Of a stretch of DNA of 16,801 nt, positions 7,132 to 13,679 are shown piece after piece. The stretch is taken from the NCBI GenBank assembly GCA_018971065.1, contig JAGWVC010000088.1, positions 1-16,801 of the forward strand. The letters run 5' to 3'. The DNA comes from Sphingomonadales bacterium (lineage in GTDB: Bacteria; Pseudomonadota; Alphaproteobacteria; Sphingomonadales; Sphingomonadaceae). Numbering within the stretch: position 1 is the first letter of the stretch; each line of letters begins with the position of its first letter. The notes below the pieces were generated by a model, which was not told the DNA's origin, ran no database searches, and was given only the letters and a program-made list of their open reading frames with translations. A program made the translations under genes and the position numbers.

Positions 7132-8142
7132 ATGGAACTGCTGACCATTCACGGCGTCGGTGACGTGCGCCTCGATGACTATGCGCGCCCGGCCTGCGGG
7201 CCGGATGATGTCGTGGTGAAGATGAAGGCCGTGGGTATCTGCGGGTCCGATCTCTCCTACATCAAGGTCGGCGGCATCCCCACGCCCGGCACCAAGACCG
7301 CGCTGGGCCATGAAGGCGCGGGCGAGGTACTGGAAGTGGGCGGCAATGTCGGCGGCATCAGCGTGGGCGATCCGGTGATCATCAACCCGATGATGACGCC
7401 GTCGAACATCGGCAGCGGCGGGCCGGAAGGGTGCTTCACCCAGGAACTGCTGGTGCGTGCCGCCGAGGCGGGCACCAACATCCTGCCGATCCCCGAGGGC
7501 ATCGGCTATGACGTGGCGGCGATGTGCGAGCCGCTGGCGGTGGCGATGCACGGCGTCAACCGCGCCGAAGTGAAGGCCGGCGACAAGGTGGTGGTGTTCG
7601 GCTGCGGGCCGATCGGCCTGGGCATGATCCTGTGGCTGGTCGATCGCGGCGTGACCGATGTGGTGGCGTTCGACCTGGCGCCCGAACGGCGCGAGCGCGC
7701 GCTGGCGCTGGGTGCGCGGGCGGCGCTCGATCCGCTGGCGGGCAGCCTTTACGACCAGCTTGGGCCGCTGCACGGCACCGGCGAATGCTATTTCCGGCCT
7801 TGCGTGAATACCGATGCGTGGATCGACGCGGCGGGGGCGCCGAACCTGCTGGCCGACGTGATCGCGGTGGCGCGGTTCCAGTGCCGTTATGTCGTCACCG
7901 CCGCCTACATGAAGCCGATCGAGTTTCCGGTGGGTCGGATGCTGACCAGCGAGATGACGCTGACGACGGCGGTGGGCTATCCCACCGAGATGCCCGAGGT
8001 GATTGCGGCTATGCCGCGCCTGAAGGACCGGATCGCCAGCATCATCAGCCATCACATGCCGTTCGCGGCGGTGCTGGACGGGCTGAAGGTGGCGGCGACA
8101 CCGCAATCGGCCAAGGTGATGATCGAGTTCGGAGACGCATGA
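7132..8142 (+). CDS. Zinc-type alcohol dehydrogenase (MDR superfamily), lacking the structural zinc site
   Basis: A 336-residue medium-chain dehydrogenase. Catalytic-zinc features are GICGSD (C37, D40), GHE (H60, E61) and CEP (C132, E133). The Rossmann motif GCGPIG is at 157-162. The loop that carries four closely spaced cysteines in classical zinc ADHs (about residues 85-115) holds only C101, so the structural zinc is absent, as in some sorbitol- and other polyol-dehydrogenase-like members. Expected chemistry is NAD(P)-linked oxidation of a secondary alcohol or the reverse; no specific substrate can be claimed. The ribosome site GGGAGA lies about eight bases before the ATG. It follows the SDR by 26 bp and overlaps the next gene by 4 bp (ATGA), so it is mid-operon and translationally coupled. 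Two consecutive dehydrogenase genes suggest sequential oxidations of one substrate. Confidence 0.93.
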   Translation: MELLTIHGVGDVRLDDYARPACGPDDVVVKMKAVGICGSDLSYIKVGGIPTPGTKTALGHEGAGEVLEVGGNVGGISVGDPVIINPMMTPSNIGSGGPEGCFTQELLVRAAEAGTNILPIPEGIGYDVAAMCEPLAVAMHGVNRAEVKAGDKVVVFGCGPIGLGMILWLVDRGVTDVVAFDLAPERRERALALGARAALDPLAGSLYDQLGPLHGTGECYFRPCVNTDAWIDAAGAPNLLADVIAVARFQCRYVVTAAYMKPIEFPVGRMLTSEMTLTTAVGYPTEMPEVIAAMPRLKDRIASIISHHMPFAAVLDGLKVAATPQSAKVMIEFGDA

Positions 8143-9377
8143 TGGCCGACGCTCAACCGAAACTGGCCGACCTTGTCCGCTCGGGCGACGTGCAGACCGA
8201 GGCCGTCGAAATCACGCCGTTCGTGTTCATGTCGCGCGACATCTCGAACGCCTACCTCGTCACCACCGGTGCGGGCGACGTGCTGGTCAACACCGGGTTC
8301 ATGACCGGGGCGGAGCGAACGAAGGCGCTGTTCGCGCCGCATCGCACCGGGCCGCTGGCGTTCATCATCCTGACGCAGAGCCATGCCGACCATTACGGCG
8401 GCGTGCCGGTGATGATCGAGGACGGCACCGAGATCATCGGCGGACCGAACTACAACGAAGCGCTGCATGACATGGATTACCTGCAGCCGTTTTTCGGCCA
8501 GCGCACGTTCAAGCTGTGGGGCAGCACGCTGAAGCGCGATACGCCGCAGCCCGCGGTGCCGAAGGTGAAGCCCGACATCCTGGTGGAGGAACGGCTGACG
8601 ATCGACCTTGGCGGGCGGCGGTTCGAGCTGATCTCGGCGCCCGAGGGCGAGACCATCGACAACCTGGCGGTGTGGATGCCGCACGAGAAGGTGGTGTTCA
8701 CCGGCAATCTGTGCGGGCCGGTGTGGCTGTCGATGCCGTTCCTGAACACGCTGCGCGGCGACAAGCCCCGGCTGGTGCGCAATTTCCTGAAATCGATGGA
8801 GACGGTGCGCGATCTGGGCGCGGAAGTGCTGATCACCGGGCATGGCGAGCCGGTATACGGGGCGGAGAAGATTCGGGCGGATTTCGACCGGATCATCGCC
8901 GCCGTGCGCTATATCCGCGATTATACGCTGGAGGGCATGAACGCGGGCAAGTCCGTGCATGAACTGATGCGCGGGTTCGCGTGGCCCGAGGGCATGGCAA
9001 TCGGCGAGTTCCACGGCAAGGCGTCGTGGGCGGTGAAATCGATCTGGCGCGAATATTCGGGCTGGTTCCACTATGAGGACGGCACCACCGAACTGTACGG
9101 GGTGCCGCGCAGCAGCGTGAACGCCGACTTGTGCGAACTGGCCGGCGGGGCCGATCGGCTGGCCGAGCGGGCTGCTGCCAAGCTGGCCGCCGGACAGCCG
9201 CTGGAGGCGCTGCATCTGGTGGACATCGCGCTGGGAGCGGAGCCGGGGAACCGCGCGTCGCTGGCGGTGAAGAAGGGGGCGAGCGAGGCGCTGCTGGCGG
9301 CTTCGGGCGCGACCAACCTGTCCGAGACGATGTGGCTGCGGGCCGAGATCGCCGCGTGCGAGGCGGCGCTGGCGTAA
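8139..9377 (+). CDS. Metallo-beta-lactamase-fold hydrolase with alkylsulfatase-type dimerization domain
   Basis: A 412-residue protein. Residues about 20-245 form an MBL-fold domain: TQSHADH at 79-85, GETID near 170-174, FTGN at 187-190 and ITGHGEP at 232-238. Residues about 300-410 resemble the alkylsulfatase dimerization region: WREYSGWF, then GGADRLAE, a PxNRAS repeat-like helix pair and a final WLRAEI. The SCP2-like C-terminal domain of SdsA1-type alkylsulfatases is absent. The first zinc-ligand position of HxHxDH is Gln (Q80), and the usual bridging Asp after FTG is Asn (N190). Both may be family-typical but make the metal site non-standard. Hydrolysis of a sulfate ester or another ester or thioester is possible; neither is shown. 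It starts on the stop of the upstream dehydrogenase (a second ATG is at 8142). Convergent with the LuxR gene, only 8 bp away. Confidence 0.88.
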   Translation: MMADAQPKLADLVRSGDVQTEAVEITPFVFMSRDISNAYLVTTGAGDVLVNTGFMTGAERTKALFAPHRTGPLAFIILTQSHADHYGGVPVMIEDGTEIIGGPNYNEALHDMDYLQPFFGQRTFKLWGSTLKRDTPQPAVPKVKPDILVEERLTIDLGGRRFELISAPEGETIDNLAVWMPHEKVVFTGNLCGPVWLSMPFLNTLRGDKPRLVRNFLKSMETVRDLGAEVLITGHGEPVYGAEKIRADFDRIIAAVRYIRDYTLEGMNAGKSVHELMRGFAWPEGMAIGEFHGKASWAVKSIWREYSGWFHYEDGTTELYGVPRSSVNADLCELAGGADRLAERAAAKLAAGQPLEALHLVDIALGAEPGNRASLAVKKGASEALLAASGATNLSETMWLRAEIAACEAALA

Positions 9378-9385
9378 GCGTTGCT

Positions 9386-10474
9386 TCAGGCCAGAACGGG
9401 GCTGGCCGTGCAGACCAGCGCGACCAGCTCCGCCTGGCCGCGCACGCCGAGTTTGGCGTAGAGCTTCTTGGTGTAGTTGCGCGCGGTTTCGATCGTCAGG
9501 CTCATGGCTTCCGCCGCTTCGGCGATCGACAGGCCGTCGCTGAGCGCGATGGCCAGTTCCGCCTCGCGCGGGGGCAGGCCGTGGAGTTGGGCGAGATGCG
9601 CGGCGCGCGCCGGCGAAGTGGGCAGCGGCAGGCGCACGAACGCCTGCATCGCGGGCTTGCGCAGGGTGAACACCGGAAAATCGCCAGGCGCGGAAAGCCG
9701 GGCCTCGATGCGCGGGTTTTCGCGCAGGGGTAGCGCCTGCGCCGGGGCGGCGGGGCTTTCGGCGTAAAGCGCGGCGGCGGCGGCGAGCGCGCGGTCGGCA
9801 CGCGGGGTGCAGTCGCGCAGGCGTTCGCCGGGGCGCAGGCCGGGGAACAGCGCGGCCAGTGCGGGATCGGCGGCGATGACGCGGGCGTCGCGGTCGAACA
9901 GCAGCCAGGCGGTGCCGGTGCGCGCCAGCGCGGCGGATTCGAGCGCGCGTTCGATCATGTGGTTTTCGCTGCGGACGAGCAGGCGCACCGCCTCGGTGAC
10001 ATAAGGCGCGAGGTTGGAGAGCAGCGCGCTGTCGGTTGCGGTGCAGGGCGTGGCGCGGGCCAGCGCCATCCATGCGTCCAGCCCCGGTTCGGCCAGCAGG
10101 CGTACCACGCGCTGGTCGGCAATGCCGAGCAGGGCCATCTGGGCGAGATGGTCGGCGTGGTAGGCGGGATCGTGCTCGGTGAATTCGGCCGGGGCATAGA
10201 CGCGGCCGGGGCGCAGCGCGTCGTAGTTGACCTTGTCGAGCGCGAGCAGTTCGGAGGTGCCGGTCTGGCGGGCGAGCGCGCGCAGGTCGCGTCCGGCGAA
10301 AAGCTGCGTGGCGGCGGCGTTGCCGCCTTCGCCGCGCCGGATATAGAGCGAGACATATTCGGCCTGGGTGCGGCGGCGCAGGCGTTCGAGAAAGGTGGCG
10401 AGCGGCGGCGATTGCGACAGGCCGGTGTAGAGCGGCAGCAGCAGGTCGGTTTCGTCGCGCGAGGTGAGGGCCAT
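9386..10474 (-). CDS. LuxR-family (C-terminal HTH) transcriptional regulator
   Basis: A 362-residue regulator. The C-terminal GerE/LuxR helix-turn-helix is at 297-354: PPREAELAIALSDGLS, then IAEAAEAMSLTIETARNYTKKLYAKLGV, matching the family pattern of an initial REAE, a recognition helix with ETARN, and the KLGV turn. The N-terminal 290 residues have no domain I can name. A stretch near 165-190 (AWLLFDRDARVIAADPALAALFPG) has a PAS-like feel, so it may sense a small molecule. No receiver aspartate arrangement is evident. The ATG at 10474 is the only reasonable start; GGGAAGG ends just one base before it and overlaps a 12-bp palindrome. It is divergent from the TetR gene and convergent with the dehydrogenase/MBL operon, so its targets could lie on either side. 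Confidence 0.9.
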   Translation of the reverse strand: MALTSRDETDLLLPLYTGLSQSPPLATFLERLRRRTQAEYVSLYIRRGEGGNAAATQLFAGRDLRALARQTGTSELLALDKVNYDALRPGRVYAPAEFTEHDPAYHADHLAQMALLGIADQRVVRLLAEPGLDAWMALARATPCTATDSALLSNLAPYVTEAVRLLVRSENHMIERALESAALARTGTAWLLFDRDARVIAADPALAALFPGLRPGERLRDCTPRADRALAAAAALYAESPAAPAQALPLRENPRIEARLSAPGDFPVFTLRKPAMQAFVRLPLPTSPARAAHLAQLHGLPPREAELAIALSDGLSIAEAAEAMSLTIETARNYTKKLYAKLGVRGQAELVALVCTASPVLA

Positions 10475-10478
10475 GCCT

Positions 10479-10490
10479 TCCCATATGGGA
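10479..10490. promoter_or_regulatory. Perfect 12-bp palindrome overlapping the luxR-type ribosome site
   Basis: TCCCATATGGGA is a perfect self-complementary 12-mer starting 5 bases upstream of the LuxR-type start codon on the minus strand. It overlaps the only purine-rich stretch there that could serve as ribosome site. It may be an operator (autoregulation or TetR binding) or, having no loop, a DNA rather than RNA element. Confidence 0.5.
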
Positions 10491-10532
10491 GGTGGGGGTG
10501 CGGGGGAAGGCGGAATGTGGCCTTGTTCAAAT

Positions 10533-10560
10533 AGGCAACAGTGCTGATTAGTGATTGCCT
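10533..10560. promoter_or_regulatory. Candidate operator: AGGCAA/TTGCCT inverted repeat upstream of tetR
   Basis: Arms AGGCAA (10533-10538) and TTGCCT (10555-10560) are perfectly complementary with a 16-bp gap, 22 bp centre to centre, or about two helical turns. They lie in the most AT-rich part of the 143-bp luxR/tetR divergent region, 58 bp before the TetR start. TTGTTC at 10523 followed 17 bases later by GATTAG is a weak promoter-like pair overlapping it. A TetR autoregulatory site is plausible, but 6-bp arms can arise by chance. Confidence 0.35.
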
Positions 10561-10617
10561 GCCCTGGGCGGTAGGGGTAGACCGCGATCTTGCCGAAGGG
10601 CGGAAGGCAGGGGCATT

Positions 10618-11295
10618 ATGGCTACAACCGCGAAACCGAACCGGCGCCCGCGCGATCCCGCGGCGACGCGCGAGGCGATCCTGGAGGCTTCCAGCCGGCT
10701 GCTGGCGAAGGACGGGCCTGAGGGCATCAGCCTGAGCCAGGTGGCGCACGCCGCCGAAGTGAATCGCGGCACCGCCTACCAGCATTTCGAGACGCGCGAG
10801 AACCTGATCCAGGCGACGGTGGACTGGGCTTCCGACAAGCTGTTCCGCGCCGCGTTCGGCGATCCGGAAACGCTGGGCGAGCGGCAGGTGGAGCAGGTCG
10901 ATACGATGGACCTGACCGAGCGCATCGCGGTGTTCGCGATGGCCAACCCGGAACTGTGCAGGGTGTGGCTGATGCAGGTGATCGGCGCGCCCGATCCGTC
11001 GAAGGACATGTTCTGGCGCGAATACCAGGGATCGTTCCAGCGGTTTGCCGACAGCGAGCTGGCGACGCCGGGGATCGACACGGAGGTGCTGTCGGTGATG
11101 ATGCTGGCGGGGCTGTTCCTGTGGCCGATGTGGGCGCAGGCCCATGCCGACGATCCCGCGACGCGCACCGGGCTGGCGAAGCGCTTCGCACGCGAATGCC
11201 TGCGGATGTCGTTGCACGGCACGATGAAGCCCGAGCGGTTTCCCGAACTGGTGCGCGATCTGGCGAGCGGCCAGATGGACGGAGAAGTATCGTGA
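10618..11295 (+). CDS. TetR/AcrR-family transcriptional regulator
   Basis: A 225-residue ligand-responsive repressor-type protein. The N-terminal helix-turn-helix runs about 17-63: REAILEASSRLLAKDGPEGIS, LSQVAHAAEVNRGTAYQHF and TRENLI are the conserved TetR helices, with the characteristic GTxYxHF. The C-terminal helical ligand domain has no recognisable subfamily. The ATG at 10618 is chosen for the purine-rich GGAAGG/GGGG upstream and because the longer in-frame extension to 10555 is unlike TetR N-termini. It stands 114 bp before the acrylyl-CoA-reductase-like gene on the same strand and is divergent from the LuxR gene. By position it is the best candidate regulator of the acuI-maoC-ligase operon. 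The effector is unknown; acyl-CoA ligands are common for TetR proteins beside such operons. Confidence 0.92.
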   Translation: MATTAKPNRRPRDPAATREAILEASSRLLAKDGPEGISLSQVAHAAEVNRGTAYQHFETRENLIQATVDWASDKLFRAAFGDPETLGERQVEQVDTMDLTERIAVFAMANPELCRVWLMQVIGAPDPSKDMFWREYQGSFQRFADSELATPGIDTEVLSVMMLAGLFLWPMWAQAHADDPATRTGLAKRFARECLRMSLHGTMKPERFPELVRDLASGQMDGEVS

Positions 11296-11350
11296 TGATC
11301 GCCGGTGCGCTTGCCAAGCGGGCGACAATTGGCTTTTGACGGAAGTTGAG

Positions 11351-11377
11351 CGGCGGCGCGCGTGAGGCGCGCGGCCG
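11351..11377 (+). promoter_or_regulatory. Strong GC hairpin in the 5' leader of the acuI-like gene
   Basis: GCGCGC (11356-11361) pairs with GCGCGC (11367-11372) around a 5-base loop, and after one G.G mismatch CGGC (11351-11354) pairs with GCCG (11374-11377). It ends 32 bases before the start codon at 11410 and has no T-tract, so it is not an ordinary terminator. It could be a leader structure affecting translation or stability of the downstream operon. No known riboswitch was recognised. Confidence 0.45.
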
Positions 11378-11409
11378 GAACGGCATGTACCTGGAATGGA
11401 GTGAACCCG

Positions 11410-12393
11410 ATGTTCAAGGCGATCCTGATCGAGAAGGCCGAAGGCGGCCAGTCCGTTGCGCTGAAGGAACTGGACGAATCGCAGCTGCCCGAAGGCGACG
11501 TCACCATCGACGTCCATTATTCGACCATCAACTACAAGGACGGCCTGGCCATCACCGGCGCTGGCCCGGTGGTGCGGCGCTGGCCGATGGTTCCGGGCAT
11601 CGACCTGACCGGCACCGTTGCCGAATCGAGCTATGACGAGTTCAAGCCCGGCGACACCGTGCTGCTGAACGGCTGGGGCGTGGGCGAGGTTCACTGGGGC
11701 GGCCTGGCCACCAAGGCGCGCCTGAACGGCGACTGGCTGATCAAGCTGCCCGCCGGCTTCACCGAGCAGCAGGCGATGGCGATCGGCACCGCCGGCTACA
11801 CCGCGTCGCTGTCGGTGGACGCGCTGGTCAACGCCGGTGTCACCCCCGAAATGGGGCCGATCCTGGTGACCGGCACGCCGGGTGGCGTGGGTTCGGTGGC
11901 GACGGCGCTGCTGTCGAAGGCCGGCTATACCGTGGTCGCGTCGTATGGCGAGGAATCCGAAAAGGAATACCTGACCCGGCTGGGTGCCAGCGAGTTCGTG
12001 CATCGCGACACGCTGTCCGGCCCGGGCAAGCCGCTGCAGAAGGAGCTTTATGCGGGCGTGATCGATTCGGTCGGTTCGCACACGCTGGTCAACGCGATCG
12101 CGCAGACCAAGTACCGCGGCTTCGTCACCGCGTGCGGTCTGGCGCAGGGCGCCGACCTGCCGGGCACCGTCATGCCGATCATCCTGCGCGGCGTGTCGAT
12201 CCTGGGCATCGATTCGGTGATGTGCCCGAAGGGGCCGCGCATGGCCGCCTGGGCACGGCTGGACCGCGACCTTGACCGGGCGCTGATCGCCGAGATCGGC
12301 AACGAGGTCAGCCTGGAAGGCGCGCTGCAGGCCGGTGCCGACATCGTGGCCGGCAAGATTCGCGGGCGCGTGCTGGTCGACGTTCGCCGCTGA
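11410..12393 (+). CDS. acuI: Acrylyl-CoA reductase-like MDR oxidoreductase (AcuI/YhdH family)
   Basis: A 327-residue zinc-independent medium-chain reductase of the usual AcuI/YhdH length. Signatures are STINYKDGLAITG around 38-50 with the following PVVRRWP, the PGIDLTGTV strand at 62-70, and the NADPH-binding TGTPGGVGSVA at 154-164; IGTAGYTA at 125-132 precedes it. No catalytic cysteine or histidine zinc set is present. AcuI reduces acryloyl-CoA to propionyl-CoA with NADPH; relatives reduce other short 2-enoyl-CoAs or quinones, so the substrate here is inferred. The ATG at 11410 has GGAG about nine bases upstream; an in-frame ATG at 11362 falls inside the leader hairpin and is not favoured. 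It is first of three genes with the MaoC-like hydratase and acyl-CoA synthetase, a context that supports action on a CoA thioester. Confidence 0.88.
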   Translation: MFKAILIEKAEGGQSVALKELDESQLPEGDVTIDVHYSTINYKDGLAITGAGPVVRRWPMVPGIDLTGTVAESSYDEFKPGDTVLLNGWGVGEVHWGGLATKARLNGDWLIKLPAGFTEQQAMAIGTAGYTASLSVDALVNAGVTPEMGPILVTGTPGGVGSVATALLSKAGYTVVASYGEESEKEYLTRLGASEFVHRDTLSGPGKPLQKELYAGVIDSVGSHTLVNAIAQTKYRGFVTACGLAQGADLPGTVMPIILRGVSILGIDSVMCPKGPRMAAWARLDRDLDRALIAEIGNEVSLEGALQAGADIVAGKIRGRVLVDVRR

Positions 12394-12405
12394 TGCAATG
12401 AGGCA

Positions 12406-12436
12406 GGCGGGTGGCGGGGATTGCCCCGCACCCGCC
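12406..12436 (+). promoter_or_regulatory. Long GC hairpin between acuI-like and maoC-like genes
   Basis: A 14-base arm (12406-12419) and a 13-base arm (12424-12436) are complementary with a single bulged G, closing on the four-base loop ATTG. No T-run follows; eight bases later comes the strong ribosome site GGGAGAGG (12444-12451) of the maoC-like gene. It resembles an intercistronic stabiliser, processing site or attenuator rather than an intrinsic terminator. It is the most stable-looking RNA structure noticed in the window. Confidence 0.6.
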
Positions 12437-12455
12437 GCCATTCGGGAGAGGTGCG

Positions 12456-13649
12456 ATGGCAGAGCATGGCGTGAACGAAAGCGCGACGCTGGACCTGAGC
12501 GACGTCGATCATCGCGTCGGCAAGCTGGTCGGCGGCGGGCAGTTGTGGGAGCCTTGCGCGAAGTCCGACATCCGTCGCTGGGTGATGGCGATGGACTATG
12601 TCAACCCGCTGCACTTCGACCAGGAATTCGCCGCGCAGACGAAGTGGGGCGACCTGATCGCGCCGCAATCGATGGCGGTGGCACTGGATTACGGGCACGG
12701 CTGCCAGCCGGCCTGCGTCGGCAAGATCCCCGGCTCGCACCTGATCTTCGGGGGCGAGGAGTGGTGGTGGTACGGCACGCCGATCCGCCCCGGTGACAAG
12801 CTGTTCCAGGAACGGCGCTTCCACGACTACAAGGTGACTGATACCAAGTTTGCCGGGCCGACGATGTTCTCGCGCGGGGATACGATCCACCGCAACCAGA
12901 GTGGCGCGTTGATCGCCAAGGCACGCTCGACCGCGATCCGCTATCTGGCCGAGGAGGCCGAGAAGCGTGGCATGTACGACGCGACGCGGGGCGAGAAGAA
13001 GCGCTGGACGCGGGCCGAGATCGCCGCGATCGATGCGGCGCGCCATGACTGGCTGATGTCGAACCGCGAGGGCCGGTCGCCGCACTGGGAAGAGGTGAAG
13101 ATCGGCGACAGGCTGCCGCGCCGGGTGATCGGGCCGCATTCGATCGCCAGTTTCACCACCGAGTATCGCGCGTTCGTGTTCAACATCTGGGGCACATTCC
13201 ACTGGACGGCGCCCGCCGGGGTGGTCGATCCGTGGATCAACCAGGACCCGGGCTGGGTCGATGGCTTCGGGTTCGACGAGGCGCTGGCGCTGGTCGATCC
13301 GCGCGCGCGGGACGGGCTCTATGTCGGGCCGTCGCGCGGTCATATCGACGATTCCTATGCCAGCGAAGTCGGGATGAGCCGCGCCTATGGCTACGGCGCC
13401 ACGATGGCGGCGTGGAACACCGATTACCTGGCGATGTGGGCCGGGCATGACGGCATGGTGCGCCACGCCAAGTCCGACTTCCGCTCGCCCGCGTTCGAGG
13501 GTGACGTGACCTGGTTCGACGGCGAGGTGATCGACAAGATCGAGAAGTCGGAGTGGGGATTCCCGGTGGTGCAGGTACGCGTGACGATGACCGACCAGGA
13601 CGGGAACAAGGTGGTGGTATCCACCAATGAAGTCGAACTTCCTTACTGA
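12456..13649 (+). CDS. Double hot-dog MaoC-like acyl-CoA hydratase/dehydratase
   Basis: A 397-residue protein, long enough for two MaoC hot-dog domains. The N-terminal one contains MDYVNPLHFDQEFA (46-59), close to the (R)-hydratase NPLHxD signature, with N50 and H53. The family catalytic Asp normally sits two residues before the Asn; here D47 is three before it, so catalysis in this half is uncertain. The C-terminal half (about 210-397) carries SDFRSPAFEGDVTWFDGEV, typical of the strand pair closing a MaoC domain, and a YGYGATMAAW segment. The expected role is reversible hydration of a 2-enoyl-CoA in the cytoplasm. The start has GGGAGAGG four bases upstream and follows a strong hairpin. It lies between an enoyl-CoA-reductase-like gene and an acyl-CoA synthetase gene. 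Substrate unknown; steroid or branched side-chain acids are possibilities only. Confidence 0.88.
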   Translation: MAEHGVNESATLDLSDVDHRVGKLVGGGQLWEPCAKSDIRRWVMAMDYVNPLHFDQEFAAQTKWGDLIAPQSMAVALDYGHGCQPACVGKIPGSHLIFGGEEWWWYGTPIRPGDKLFQERRFHDYKVTDTKFAGPTMFSRGDTIHRNQSGALIAKARSTAIRYLAEEAEKRGMYDATRGEKKRWTRAEIAAIDAARHDWLMSNREGRSPHWEEVKIGDRLPRRVIGPHSIASFTTEYRAFVFNIWGTFHWTAPAGVVDPWINQDPGWVDGFGFDEALALVDPRARDGLYVGPSRGHIDDSYASEVGMSRAYGYGATMAAWNTDYLAMWAGHDGMVRHAKSDFRSPAFEGDVTWFDGEVIDKIEKSEWGFPVVQVRVTMTDQDGNKVVVSTNEVELPY

Positions 13650-13679
13650 AGCGGCTAACAGGAAACGGAAATTACCATC

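Noticed and set aside
11313..11333. GCCAA/TTGGC inverted repeat followed by TTTT as a tetR terminator
   Set aside because: The stem is only 5 bp with an 11-base loop and four Ts. It is too weak to call and easily found by chance.
9955..12441. An 828-codon minus-strand open frame spanning luxR, tetR and acuI
   Set aside because: It overlaps luxR in a different frame and runs antisense to tetR and acuI. It has no domain signature and crosses two regulatory gaps.
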